64,000 bases of DNA from Strongyloides papillosus (Eukaryota; Nematoda; Chromadorea; Rhabditida; Strongyloididae), in contig SRSI01000048.1 in the NCBI GenBank assembly GCA_005656395.1, positions 682,001-746,000 of the forward strand, in the 5' to 3' direction. The position numbers were made by a program, and so were the translations under genes. Below are positions 22,212 through 35,038 of the stretch, in pieces; position 1 is the first letter of the stretch, and each line of letters begins with the position of its first letter. Under the pieces are notes generated by a model. It did no database searches, was not told the origin of the DNA, and worked only from the letters and a program-made list of their open reading frames with translations.

Positions 22212-25196
22212 CTTTACAAATGAAAAAATGATTATTTCTGGAGAGAAAAATATATTTAAGCGAAAATAAATAAAAATAATGCATAGATTTGTAAAAATAT
22301 TTTAAAAAATTATTAAAATATTGTAATAAAACATTAAGACAGTAAATAACATAAATTACTTTAAAACTAAAACCTCTCCTACAAATAAGAAAACAACAAC
22401 TGTGCTTATAATACATTTTTTTTTTAAATCCAGGATAACGTAACATAATTCTTTAATCATTTAAACAACACTGTATCCATGTGTACATGTAAAGACACAA
22501 AACATTTCAAAAGCCATGAAACAAATAAAATATAGTATACTATTAACTTCATTTCTGTTATTTTATCAACATAAATACTTTTTCCTCAACCACATTAATT
22601 TAATAATTTAACCAATTACATATACTTATAATTTTTTTTGTTTCTTTTATTTTAATCTTCACACAAAAAATCTCTATTTACGTGTGATTTCTCAAAAATA
22701 ATAACTTCTTAGTCATGTTTCATGTCATTATAATAGAATGTTATATTTTACAAGTTTAATCTTGCTAAAATCTAATGGTAGCTAATATTTAATGAAAAAA
22801 AAGAATTATAGAAGTTTCATGGTATGAATTATCAATTAATGATGTATATTTATAAAGTCTTATTATTGTTTTTGTCATTATCTTTGGATGTGAAGCTCAA
22901 AATGATATAACAAGACATATAATATGCTAGTTTTAAAATTAAAAAAAATATCATTTATCAAAATTACCAACAAAATTGTTGACAAAACTAATGTCCATGT
23001 TCTTTTTTCAAAATAAAACTTCGATGAAATGGGAGAGAAGCCTTAATTGGCGTAATAAAGTTTAAATGAAGTACTTAAACATCATCTTTCCATGATTTAT
23101 ATGGTAAATTGTAGTAAAGTATGGCAATTTAACAGAAAATAAACTACAATCTCCTTCCTCTTTCTTTTATTAAATGATAATTAAATGAAAATAAAGGACA
23201 CTTTTTGCTTATTAAAATATGTATATATGATTTTTAAATTCAAGAAGCATAAATATAACAATATTATATAATAAAATAATATTATAACTTGTACCACAGA
23301 TGTCATCCTAGACGTCCCTCATCATCCCCCTCTTTTCCATTCTTCTTAGCATTTTTCTTAATTTTGTAATATAAACTAAACATTACTTAGTGTTAAATTT
23401 AATGAATTCTCTGATATATTTATAAATAAAGGCAATTGTGTAAAAATATTTAACTATTCTATATTATTGAAAATTCAAACTCACCGTGACGTTATTATTT
23501 TTTTTTTATAAAATATCCATTAACAATATTAATAAATGTAGCAAATAAGGAAGTTTTAGATTTTATCAAAAAATTTTAAATATTATTAAAAAAATTGAAA
23601 AGTGGTGAAGCTAAAAAAGAAATCTTTATTAAAAATAATGATATAATATAAAAAAGTAATTTTAAAGTAAACAACAAAAAATTTCTAGTTCTTCGTAATA
23701 AAAAGAATACCCCAACAATATCATTATATAATACAAATAATAATAAACAGAAATAATAATAGAGCATATGAAATCAAAAATCTTTAGTCATTTTATAATA
23801 AATTATTACCTGTGATAATCAAAAGAATCATCTTTATTTTTTAAACAGCTGCTCAATTCATTTCTTTATAATACCCCCTCCTCCTATATCTCTATTACCA
23901 TATACAAAGATTCTTTTTTTTATCAAATTACAAATAACTAAAAATATATCAATATCTAAATATATACAGTTAAACTATCAAAAATATAACGGACAAAAGA
24001 AAATAAAATTTTCTTTCAAGTGTCAAATTATAAAAGTCCTTTTATATTAGATAATATAAAGCTTAATATAATAATTTAACAAACATCCTCCCTCTCTCCT
24101 TTATTTTGTTCCCCTCTCCATATTCTTTTTTTAGCATTAGCACTATAAACCAATTGTTATTAAATTATATATTTCCTAAAGTCCATCCCCCTCAAGTTTT
24201 ATGTTTGCTAAAAAACCAAATATTTTATTTCATCCACATTAAACTATACATAAATAAACTTAATTAATTTACTTATAAATCTTATATGTAAATATACTTT
24301 TTTATGCAGTTTACAGAAAAAAGGGAGTTAATTCTATTATGTAATGAAATATATTTTTATCACACACCGAACTGTGATATATTAATGCAGATATAAATAA
24401 TTTATTAAAACGACCCCAAAAAACAAAGAAATATCCATACTTATTTTCTACCAATGGCATACTAATTAAATACTCTTATATATTTTTTTGATTAATTAAA
24501 ATGCCAGATAAACATTAAGATGAAAATAGAATGTTGAAGTATTTAAAATAATAATTATCATAAAAACGAAGTATAAAGTTAAAATGTTAGTCTTTTGTAG
24601 AGAGAAAAAAAAGAATTAAATGTTATGAAATGACATTTAAAATTATATATTAAAACTGTTCCAGTAGGATGTTTTCGTGGATTATAACTAAAATATAATC
24701 TTCCTCCATTGGTATTTTCCTCTTCCTGTACTTTGTCAAAAACATTTGAAATTTATAGTTTTGTATATATTATTTTGAGCAATTATTTTTATAGTAATTA
24801 AAAATAATTTTTTCTCATCATTTTAATTCAAATTTCATTTAAAAGATCGAGTGAAATAGTAAAAGAACACAAATCAAAGTTCAAAGTACTTACCTCATCT
24901 AATGTCTAATGTGGATGGGATTTGGTAAATTGACACCTAATTTTATTAACAATCTTAATTTTCAACAATCTTTTTCTAAATTTCATCATTTATTGATGTT
25001 AAAAGAGTGTTTAGTTCAATTTTTTTGTACTTTGTTTCTTTGAATAATTCACCTCTACTATCTCCACGTAAATTTTGTCATCCTGTCATTTTATTTTTAC
25101 AGATTTATATATATATTTCTTAATCTTAACTAATTACTTAATATTTGAACTACTTCTCCTTTTTTTCAATCACTTAAAAAGCAAAAAAAAAGTGCC
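22212..25196. other. Long A+T-rich intergenic stretch
   Basis: No supported coding sequence. On the minus strand a good donor (GATGAG|GTAAGTAC, near 24890) and an acceptor (CTCTCCAG, near 22240) could bound a long 5'-UTR intron of the GPCR gene; this is only a suggestion. CT-rich tracts occur near 23870-24110. Confidence 0.35.
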
Positions 25197-25947
25197 ATGT
25201 CCTCGTACAGGGGAAAATCAGATTATGACTGTATATGGGAAGGTGGAGTCGAATCATTTTATTCCAATTTTTCAACATCTAAAGGTTTAAGGAATTTTAA
25301 ATTAGTTGTTGAAGATACTGTCTTTTATATTAATCCAGGATATTTTGGGGAATTATCTCCTGTCTTCCAGAACGCCTATGAGGAGATGACAAAAGCTGAG
25401 AAGGATATTTTAGAGATTCATAAATTTACTCCATCTGAGATTTTGGAACTTCTTAGGGTTGTCACACCATGCCCTGTTCAGAAGCCTATAACCAGTATGT
25501 TTCAGTCCACATTTTCTGTATAATTTTTTATTACATTTTTTAGATGAAAATATAACATTGTTAATAAGATTAGCATCATCATTAGAAATTGATCAACTTA
25601 TCCACGAAGTTGAGTGTTTCATCATCAAAAATCATACAACAATGCCATTAATATTGGTTGGAGATATCATTAAAACAATGTCTGTCCTTGACTTGCAGGC
25701 ATATGATTCATATGGGATTTTATTAAATTATCTTGCTCAACTTCCAACACCAGAGTATGATAAAATTTCATCATCAAACTCACTTGGTGATGGTGGCTAT
25801 AATGATCTTGTTGAAATAAGGGGCAGTCAAGCAAACTTAAAACTTATTAAATTTAGTTCAAGAAAAGAAAGTTTCAGGAGGAATTCAATTAAATTTGCCA
25901 AACCTATAATTAATATGTTCAAAAAAAATAGTTTTAATTTAAAGTAG
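25197..25947 (+). CDS. BTB/POZ-domain protein
   Basis: Exons 25197-25494 and 25544-25947 are joined across a 49-bp intron in phase 1, giving 233 residues. Residues about 30-140 form a BTB fold: a strand pattern LVVEDTVFYINPGYFGELSPVF (D at the usual place, with an H-to-N change in the classic KxLAxHS-like position), then the helix and strand leading to FTPSEILELLRVVTPCP and a helical part (LIRLASSLEIDQLI). The C-terminal 90 residues are basic and unstructured. No MATH, Kelch or BACK repeat is visible. Nematodes have many such BTB proteins, often Cullin-3 adaptors, but substrate and partner are unknown. Confidence 0.75.
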
Positions 25948-27130
25948 ATTCATTTATTTTGTCTATATAATTTATATTTTGTACATATATAAAGTTTCTG
26001 TGTATTATATTGTACTAATAACTACTTTTTTCATTTTCATTATGTATTTTGTGGTAATTATAGTGCAAAATTACCATGAAAATCTAAATTTTAAATATTT
26101 TGTGCAACTTATATACAATTATTTATTATATTTCATATGTTTTTTCCAAAAAATCCCAATTTCTACGAATTTCAAAATTTTTCAGACAATATTATTTCTC
26201 TTAAACTCATTAATATTAATGACTTTTAGTAATTTATTTCATTGAATAATGATGTTTCTATTATTTTTCTCCTGAATTTAAAATACTTCAATCTTCCTCT
26301 ATTTATCTGCAATCTTTAACTTATTCATTGAAACATCTACGAAATGTATACACAATGTAGGAATATTAAAATATTCGGTATTTCTAATGACAGGGAAATA
26401 ATAAATTGCAATGATAAAAATGAAATATTACATTAAAAATGTAAATAATTTCCGTACTAAAGGATTAATCATAAAAATGATTTTACGAAAATATATTTTG
26501 TCAAGTTAAAAAACATTTGTACACTTAGAATATGTAAACCTTTTGGAGGATTAGAAAAGGTGTATTTCTGTTTTATAATATGACTCAATTTTACTAAAAA
26601 ACATTTATTCCTTATTATCTTGAGATTATTGAACTCCTTTATGTTTTAAGTTTTTTTTAATTAATTATGTTGTGTAAAAAACATGTTTTTATACTACTTT
26701 TTCTAATATTAATTAGTATTAAAATAGACAAATTGTTTATTATATAGAAGTATTTTTAATTTTACCCTACCAGAATTATTAAAAAAAGTATAATCCCTCC
26801 TCAGTTGTTGCTTTCATTCACAGTTATCCCAATAGTTTATGTTTTCATTGAAATTTCAAATTCCAGTTATGTTTTTCTATTTATAGCAGTTAGACTTTAA
26901 ACATTTTTATAGTAATAATCGTTGTTGCGTTCATTAGAATATTTTGCATTAACAAAAAGATAAATTTTAAATTTGAGTCTTAGAATCTTCTTGATAAAAT
27001 AAAAATCCACCATGCAGAGATAAAAATTTATTTTAATTAATACTTGTTAAAATTACTGATAAAAAGTGAAATATTTGATACAAAAACCATTATTTTGTTA
27101 AAAAGATTATTTTAAAGTTAATTTACAAAA
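25948..27130. other. A+T-rich intergenic stretch
   Basis: An 88-codon frame at 25979-26245 is extremely A+T-rich with runs of I/F/Y and looks like chance. Nothing else recognised. Confidence 0.5.
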
Positions 27131-27271
27131 TCAAGGTCTGAAAAATGCCCGACACCATATCCAAAAAACAATAATCACAACTATCATTTTTAAAATCAAC
27201 GAAAGATCCTCTCCAACATCAATTGAAATACTGATAAGTCTTTTAATTAATCTTCCAATCCATTTAAACAT
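27131..27271 (-). CDS. Candidate 46-residue single-pass membrane micropeptide
   Basis: ATG at 27271 to TGA at 27131. The N-terminal half is an amphipathic basic helix (MFKWIGRLIKRLIS), followed by a short acidic turn (VGEDLS). The transmembrane segment is ILKMIVVIIVFWIW, with a short basic end (CRAFFRP). Base composition is less A+T-rich than the flanks. Codons such as GAG, TCG, GTG and CGG look chosen rather than random. A 9-bp inverted repeat (ATACGCCTT at 27302, AAGGCGTAT at 27414) lies upstream. No homologue recognised; it could be chance or an exon. Confidence 0.35.
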   Translation of the reverse strand: MFKWIGRLIKRLISISIDVGEDLSLILKMIVVIIVFWIWCRAFFRP

Positions 27272-27584
27272 TTATAAATATGCATCAAGTGAGAATCCTT
27301 CATACGCCTTTTATTGATGATGCGAAAGATATCCATTCAACGTATTATCTCCAAAACAACATGTCTATACTCAGTGCAAACGCATATAACATATTCTAAA
27401 TACTTGAGTTATGAAGGCGTATTCACATAAGAGTATGTTGGTGATTCAATGTCTTTTAGTTATACTTAAAATGCACTAGTTGTGATAAATCTGATACACA
27501 TTAGATAAAATATAATATATTCGCTGTATTATTTTTAAATTTTACTGACCCTATACCCAATTTATCTTTGAATTACTATATTAA

Positions 27585-28262
27585 TTAATAAAAAGGCTCC
27601 CACATACTCCCATCTGCAGGCATTAAGTTACCGCTAACCAAAAGATATATGTCTATAAGCCACCATATACCTAAACCTCCGAAACTTATTAATTTTCCAA
27701 CACCAGCAGTTGAATACCCTAAACAAAACCGATCCACCCCAAAGAAACCCAAGAAGACAGAGTACAACAATGTTGTTAAGAAATAATGTCCGCTATAACT
27801 TTAAAAAAAAACAAAAAAACATATTTATATATTAAATGACAGCTATGTAGCGGATAACTTACGCAACACAAGATACTTCTCTGACAAACTCACGATTTCC
27901 AGAACATTCTATACATGGTAAGACAGAACATGTAACATTCACCTTGGCCATTCCCCCTGTTCTGACATCTTTCTTACACAACGCATCCTACAAATCAACA
28001 AAAAAGAATATCCCATTTAAATTTATAGTGCCACATAACATACCTTAGTGTGATTTTTAGAAATCAATCTTAGGCACTCAACAAATCTTGTATCTAAAAA
28101 ATTACACGGTACTAATGGTCCTTGAGGATTTTTACTTTCACTAACAGCATAACACTCTTCATTAGAAGTTTTATTAGATAATACTACTGTTGTCTCTACC
28201 TCTACGTTATCATTTATAGTTAGAATTTTAATTATCAAAGATATCAAAATGTATCTCACCAT
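27585..28262 (-). CDS. TM2-domain protein, TM2D2-like
   Basis: Exons 28044-28262, 27863-27987 and 27585-27798 with phases 0 and 2 give 185 residues. An N-terminal hydrophobic stretch acts as signal peptide. The Cys-rich lumenal part has the pattern GPLVPC...FVEC...[11 protein letters not shown]. The TM2 domain follows: helix one [16 protein letters not shown], the invariant DRFCLG loop, then [20 protein letters not shown], ending with MPADGSMW. This matches TM2D1-3 proteins, best the TM2D2 layout by Cys spacing. Family members are conserved animal membrane proteins linked to Notch/phagocytosis phenotypes. It is divergent from the SKP1 gene, with 353 bp between the two start codons. Confidence 0.85.
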
Positions 28263-28615
28263 AAGTTTTAAATAACTTTACTATTTTCTATATCCCTACT
28301 TTTTATCTCATTTGGATTGTCCTATTTACTTGTTTCTCTCAGCGAAGTAGTATCTATATTCCAATGGTAACTGTCATCTGAAAAATAAAGCTAGTAATCA
28401 GCTGTTTAGAATGATAAGTTTACTCGCTTTATTTCAAAATACCTTGCCGCAACTTTTTCATTTTCATTATTTTCTTGTTTCCAGCAACCATCATATAAAC
28501 TTGTTTTAAATTTTCTTTTTTCAATGAAATATCACGTGTGTACTTATGCAATTTTTTTATCTTTATATGTTATTGGTTTTGGATTTGCACTATATTTATT
28601 TTTTTAGCTAAGAAG

Positions 28616-29210
28616 ATGGTTGTTAAGGTACCAGTTAGAAGCTCTGATGGTGAGACTTTTGAATTAGAGTACGATGTTATTAAGCAGTCTGGAACACTTC
28701 ACACTATGCTTACCGGTTAGTTTAGAACCTAATTTCTTAATTTTACCATTAAGGTCCAGACCTTGGTGTTGATTTCTCTTCTGATGAGGAATTAACCATA
28801 GATCCGATTGAACTTCAAAATCTTAATGGAAATATAATTAAACGCATCATTCAATGGTGTAATTTTCACAAGGAGGATCCACCAAGCCACGATGACGGTG
28901 ATCAACACGAGAAACGCACCGATGACATCCCATCATGGGATATTGAATTTCTTAAGGTTGACCAAGGAACTTTGTTTGAACTTATCTTGGCTGCCAACTA
29001 CTTGGATATCAAAGGGTTGTTGGATGTTACATGCAAGACTGTTGCCAACATGATTAAGGGAAAAAGCCCTGATGAGATTCGCAGAACTTTCAACATCCGT
29101 AACGATTTTACTGCTGAAGAGGAGGAACAAGTATGTTTTATAAGTGATTGTTGGACTCTTTTCATCGTTTTTTTTAGATTAAAAAAGAAAATGCATGGTG
29201 CGAGGACTAA
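28616..29210 (+). CDS. skr-1: SKP1 homologue, SCF ubiquitin ligase adaptor
   Basis: Exons 28616-28715, 28754-29130 and 29178-29210 with phases 1 and 0 encode 169 residues, close to the usual SKP1 length of about 163. The BTB/POZ-like N-terminal domain begins [15 protein letters not shown]. The C-terminal helices carry [46 protein letters not shown] sequence, and the end ENAWCED is the F-box-binding terminus. It bridges Cullin-1 and F-box proteins. The start has an AG (TTTTTTTAG) nine bases upstream, a likely spliced-leader acceptor. Nematodes carry several Skp1-related genes; this copy looks like the canonical one. Confidence 0.93.
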
Positions 29211-32018
29211 ACATCTCTAAGAGTTATGGAGTAAATCCCTATATATTATATTTGTATTAGGGGAGAAATTGAACTTTAAATTTTTCTTCGATTTCTTTTA
29301 TTTTTCTAATAAAGTAAAGTATAATTTTTAAGTTAAAGTAAAGTTCTTTTATTTTAATGTTTTGTTTTTGAGACTTAATTAAATATATTGTATGCATTTG
29401 ATTACAAATGGAAAGAATATTTCTTTGCAATTAGGTAAATTGTTCTTTCATAAAGTTATTCTTCGTTAAAAGTATATGAATTGATTCATAATTAGTTCTG
29501 ATACTTTAGTCTTAGAATTCAATTATTTCAAAGTAGAATTGAAAATTATAAGGGACTTTTTTATGTTCATTTTAGATATATTTGAGCAAAGAATACTTGT
29601 TTTCATGGAATATATTATAAAAAGTAATGGTTTTTACCCGTGGTATTAAGCAGTAGTTAGTAATTTTTTTAGAAAACAAACATTTTGAATTTTATTTGTC
29701 CGTACAAATCGTGCAATTTTAGATAATTTATCAAGTTACGCAAATTTCAAAATAAATCTTTTATTTCATTCTCAAGATACATAAAAATATCTAAAAAAAA
29801 CTAAAGTAAATTTTTTTTACCATTTTATTCTCTTCTAATGCTATTAAAAAGTGCTCCTAAATATAAGTTATCTGTTGCTCCTGATATTTGCCCAAGAGAA
29901 GTTTTTATTTACAATCTGTTTATAAGTACATGAAATAATCTCATATCATTTTTGAGATACACTATCAGTCGATATTTGATAATTTCCAGCACTGTTTCAT
30001 TTTTTATCAGAAAAAAAGGAAAGACAAATGTTTTATCTGTAGAGACAATTTTGATGACTTATAAAATTGAATGATATTCAAACAAATTATGATAAGATTT
30101 TTCATTTATTTTTTTTTAACAAAATTTAAAAGATTCACCAAACGTCTTGTTAAAATTAAAGATTCTAATTTTTACAGTACCATAAATTGAGGTATATTAC
30201 ACCTTATGTTAAAATAAGAAGAGATATTGATAAGCATTTTTTAAATAGCATATTAGTAGTTGTGATTTCCTATCATTTTTACTTAGTTATACGACTATTT
30301 TAAAAAACATAAATGATATATTAAATACACATCATTGATGCATCCTAAGGATTTAAAAAATGTATATTGAAAAAATTTCGAATATAGTTGTAATTTGAAG
30401 AATATTGAGAAAAAAAGAAATTTTTAAATAACATTATAAATTATAGACTGATTTGACATTATTTTTATTTATTATGTATAATTTAGAAAATTTATATAAA
30501 TGTAAATTTATGTTGTTTATTTTTTTATGTGTATTTGAAAACTTTTTGATTAAGAATTGACTTTCTTTCGGCTATTTTATGATGAAGTAGATTTTGAAGA
30601 AAAACCCTAAAAAATATGACACTTTGTAATATTGATTTTTATAATTAAAAGTTCATCAAAAAAATGTTGTTCTCGATACATCAAAAATTTGTTATTTTGT
30701 CTTGTACTCTGTCATTATAATATCTTTTAATATACATAAATTACACTATCTATTGACAGTTGTATGTTAAATACATTTTTTATTATTACACCTCTCTATA
30801 TAATGCCTATTTCTACATTCCCTGTAGATGCAATTTAAAATTATACTTCAAATGACATTTCTATCCAAAGATAGTTGGTATTTTAATGGAAAGAGATAAC
30901 ATTAAAGAAACCATGTTTACTTGTTAACAATTCTCTGACATGTATTCACACAGCAACAAACTTTCCACCATCAAACACAGTCGTATCCGTTGACTCTATA
31001 GAAAAATACTTTTGTACTTTATTAAAATAAAATAATAATAAATATTATATTAAAGCTAAACAATCATAAAAAGTTTTTTTTTTGAATTTTAAAGAATTAG
31101 AGAAAGATTTAACATAACATTAAATTATATATATAAATATTATCACAACAACAGAAATGATAAAATTAGTTCAAAATTATTTCAAGGATAAATGATAATA
31201 TGTGGTTTAACAAAGAAAATATGCTATTTATATAAATTTACATTCACCAATTATGATGATAATAAATATATCTATTTATTAGCATTGGTATCATCAAAAA
31301 TAGGCAGGATACTAAAATTTTTCCCACCTGAATACACTACTTTAATGATAAATTAAAAATTGATAATAAATTATCGGGAAAAATGATTTAACTATAAGTT
31401 ACTTACAGTCAAATTCCAGCATATTACATGTAGAATTTAAATTTACAATCTCTCAACATTAAAATTCCTTATTTAACATTTACTTTTCATTTAATTAAAA
31501 ATATTATGTATTTTAAACACATCAAAAGATCTCTTATTACCAGTTAAATCTTATTTAATTTTTTACCCTTTATATACTACTACTGTTATTGTAAAATAAG
31601 AATACCAAATTGCTTCATAAATTTACGACAACAAATTACTAATATTCGTTAAAAAAGCAAAACTTTTTGAATAATAAACAACGTGAAGTAAAAAATTTCA
31701 TATGACATATAGTTGTAAACATCCAAAAATGATCGTTATGAAAACCTAAAAATTTTTGTTTACATAGACACTTCTCCAAAAAATATTGAACGAGCTGACA
31801 TTACATATATTTTATGTGTTGCAAGCGTTATTGTGGCGGTAAAATTATACTAATTTTTCAAGATTACTGAATTACTACTCTTCGATAAACGTTTTGGCGT
31901 GGAGGAAGCCAAAATTGATCCCTATACCTCCAATTCATTCACCCTCCTTCATCAAACTTCATTTAAAATAGGTCTGTTGAAATTCTTTTTTTGAATATTT
32001 TTTTGTATTTTAGATCCT
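29211..32018. other. A+T-rich intergenic stretch between SKP1 and the MADF gene
   Basis: No convincing coding, RNA gene or repeat. Mostly poly-A/T interrupted sequence. Less A+T-rich DNA near 31780-31950 just upstream of the MADF gene may be its promoter or leader. Confidence 0.5.
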
Positions 32019-33383
32019 ATGATTGAAGATATGGTCTTTGAAAATGGTGGAAATTGTGATATTAAGGGTGAAGATTTAAAAGAGGAATGTGTTAAAGATG
32101 AATTACTAGATGATAGTAGCGATAATAATGAAAATAGAGAAAAAAGCAACTCACCTAGAAAACTTTCTAGACCAGAATTAGAAACTTTGGGATTTCAGTT
32201 GATAAGAAAGGTGAAAGGTGAACCCTGTTTATATGATTCTAATAATCCATATTATGGCAATAAACCAGCTTGTACAGCTTATAGGTTGGAGATATGGAAA
32301 AGGTTTGCTGTTGAGTTAAATTTCCCTGGTGGAGGTCCCGGTTTACAGATTCAATGGAAACGTCTACGTGATAGATATGTCAAATTGAGGAAGAAAAGGA
32401 AACTTAAAAAAAATTGTTATCCCCAAGAGAATAATTCTATTGGTAGCATATCATCTGCAAAACTTTTTGAAGAAATGAAATGGATTGACCCATATCTTGT
32501 TGATTCTGATTCCAATTCTGCGAGACAAGTAACAACGAAAAGAAGAAGTCAACCTTCTAAATCTTTACGTGAAATAAGGACAGTTGACAAAAATGGTAAT
32601 CCTGTTTTTGTAAAAAATGGGCAGGCATCACGGATAACTGCTAAAACTCTCAAAGATCTCACAGCTCATCACTTTTCTAATAATGTGATAACTGACAATC
32701 CTTCCCTTATGGATTCTATTTCTTCAAAGCTTACCTCTCTTAAACACGAAGAATCAGAACCTTCTTCATCATTTTTACTAGAAACTGATAAAAACAACGT
32801 TCTTGTCCCTGAGAATGATAATTATGATTTATTTTCAACTAAAACTTCTGCTTTATTAACACCCGACTCACATAATAGTACCAAAAAACGTAAAGTTGAC
32901 ACATACCTTGAAGAACCTGATCATTCGGATTCTATAGCTCAACCAGATTATTCATTAAATGATTCTCATTTTCAAAATCAATCATCATCAAGGCCTGAAC
33001 CTGGTGATATTGATACTACTTCACATATATCTCAATCCTATCTCTCATCAAATCCCAATGACATATCAAACTTTGATTTGGATACAATAAATATAGACAC
33101 GAGAAAACCCAGACCAACAACAGCTTTTGTCTTACCCGGTACTTTTCTTGACGGTGAAGTTATTTCTCAAGAAGATGCGATGTTTACAGGTGAAATAGTT
33201 GGATACTTAGGATCAGCTAGTGACATTGAAAAAGCTCGTTTCAAGTTAAACGTTCAAAAAATCCTGTATAATGTTAGAATTTCAAAATTATCAACCTATA
33301 GTAATGGTGAAGTTGTTGATATCCATCCTCATACCTCACCATCACCACATGCTTTTAGACCACCCCCTCGTAGAAGAACGTAA
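32019..33383 (+). CDS. MADF/BESS-domain transcription factor
   Basis: A single exon of 454 residues. An acidic N-terminus is followed at about residues 55-155 by a MADF (Myb/SANT-like) DNA-binding domain. It has the expected spacing: FQLIRKVKGEPCLYD, Y-R-L-E-I-W-K-R-F, then QWKRLRDRYVKLRKKRKLKK and a FEEMKWIDPYL end. A Ser/Asn-rich linker carries a basic stretch (KKRKVDTY) that could be a nuclear localisation signal. Residues about 395-430 (DAMFTGEIVGYL...ARFKLNVQKIL) look like a BESS protein-interaction motif. An AG acceptor (GTATTTTAG) lies five bases before the ATG. Such proteins are often co-repressors; targets are unknown. It converges on DDRGK1 with 116 bp between stops. Confidence 0.85.
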   Translation: MIEDMVFENGGNCDIKGEDLKEECVKDELLDDSSDNNENREKSNSPRKLSRPELETLGFQLIRKVKGEPCLYDSNNPYYGNKPACTAYRLEIWKRFAVELNFPGGGPGLQIQWKRLRDRYVKLRKKRKLKKNCYPQENNSIGSISSAKLFEEMKWIDPYLVDSDSNSARQVTTKRRSQPSKSLREIRTVDKNGNPVFVKNGQASRITAKTLKDLTAHHFSNNVITDNPSLMDSISSKLTSLKHEESEPSSSFLLETDKNNVLVPENDNYDLFSTKTSALLTPDSHNSTKKRKVDTYLEEPDHSDSIAQPDYSLNDSHFQNQSSSRPEPGDIDTTSHISQSYLSSNPNDISNFDLDTINIDTRKPRPTTAFVLPGTFLDGEVISQEDAMFTGEIVGYLGSASDIEKARFKLNVQKILYNVRISKLSTYSNGEVVDIHPHTSPSPHAFRPPPRRRT

Positions 33384-33499
33384 TATTTGAACTCTCTCAG
33401 CATACATCTCTTAATTAATAAAAATAATAATACAAATGTATTACTGATATTTTACATTACATTTTATTTTACAGTTTCATTATAAATTAATAAAATATT

Positions 33500-34476
33500 T
33501 TATAGGTTAACACTAATTTCATTATTTGATGGTAGATTAGGTTTCAATGAAATCAATCTATTTGAAGAGTCAACTATCTCTTGTAGACTAACACGACCTC
33601 TAGAATTAATAAATTGGGCTACACTCCTCCATTCCTCATCAGTTATGTAAATAAATTTCCCACGGTCATCAATAACTCCTGATATACTACCATCTTCAAT
33701 GAATGTGGATAAACGATTACTAACATCTGATACTGTGAGATTAAATTTTGATGCTAGTTCATCTATATTAACAACTTTAACTTCTTTTATATAATTTATA
33801 AATTCTTCTTTTAAATTCCTAGATGCATCCTCATCTAATTCATTGACACCTTCTTCTTCAATATTGAATGCTTCTTTCATTTTTAAATATTCCTCGTACT
33901 CACGTTTTTCTCTTTCCTCCCTTTCTTTTCTTTCCTTTTCCTCACGTTCCTTCTCAGCAGCTTCTTCTTTAGCTCTAATTTCATCCTCCTTTTGTTCTTT
34001 TAATAGTTGTTGTCTTTTACGTTCTTCACGTTCTCTTGCTTCATACTCTCTCTGACGTTTTCTTTCTAATTTTGCTTGAATCTTTGCAGCTTTCTTTTTC
34101 CCCATCTTTGAAAAATCAATTTCGGCATCATCTAAAAAGTTTATTGAAAACTCGCTATCAAAAGAAAAAATTTATTACCATTTAGATAGTCATCATCATC
34201 ATCCTCCATATTATCATCACTGTAATCATCATCTGAATCTCTTCTCACATTCATTCGCCTTCTCAAACCAGGGGCATTTCTTGCATTTTGTCTTTGTACA
34301 TTCCTAATTAATCTATCTACTTCATTTACATCATTTTTTTCTTTTTTCCTATCATTAACAAATTTAAAAATACCAAAAATTATAAGCATAAATAGTGCAC
34401 TAATACATCCCACAGCAATGTACAAATTAATTGGAGAGCTTTCTACTGACATATTAGAAAAAAATATGATAAACAA
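33500..34476 (-). CDS. ufbp-1: DDRGK1/UFBP1, UFM1-ligase adaptor
   Basis: Exons 34179-34476 and 33500-34131 in phase 1 give 309 residues from the first ATG, or 301 from the ATG at 34452 (MSVESS), which is the more usual start for the family. An N-terminal membrane anchor (LYIAVGCISALFMLIIFGIF) is followed by an Arg/Asp/Glu-rich segment and a long K/E/R coiled coil starting MGKKKAAKIQAKLERK. The C-terminal winged-helix/PCI-like domain contains the name-giving DDRGK sequence (VIDDRGKFIYIT). The protein anchors the UFL1 E3 ligase to the ER membrane for UFMylation. The Met at the start of GKKKAAK is internal, because the upstream exon joins in frame. Confidence 0.92.
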
Positions 34477-35038
34477 ATGTAAAAATGTATCTAGTTTACG
34501 TGTATATCAAAGGGGTTATCTTCTGTTAAGACACTGTTATCCAACTACACACTATTTTCTTATTCAGAAAGCCGTTACAGGAAAATGTAGTTGACATCAT
34601 GTGAAATACACACAAATTCACTAATAATTGGTTTATACTTTTGTTTTTATTGAATATATAGTAATTGAATTGATAAAAAAATGTTTTTATGATAATCAAT
34701 ATTTCCGTATCAAATTAAAGACATTTCTTATCTAGTGTCGTTTTTACAATTTTTGATTATTAGAAACTTGTAGAAAATTACACAAACTTCAAATATAAGT
34801 GTTCAATATGTTTTGCAAAAAAAAACAACGAGACATCAATATTTAAATCATTTAAATAAATAAAAATGGTAATAATGAAAAAAAAGTGGGCAAAATCTTA
34901 CTAACATTAATAAATGCGGAAAAACAAATTTGGCAAACTTTAATTCCACGTTAAGATTGTAGGAAAATCATTGATTTTGCTTATTAATATTAATTTATAG
35001 AAACTTTTAACTAGTTAAATAAATTGAAAAAAATAATT

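Noticed and set aside
25979..26245. 88-codon hydrophobic frame downstream of the BTB gene
   Set aside because: Nearly all codons are A/T-only and the residues are I, F, Y, L and N runs; expected by chance in 3' flanking sequence.
33843..34055. Serine-rich plus-strand frame opposite DDRGK1
   Set aside because: Antisense shadow of the Lys/Glu coiled coil.
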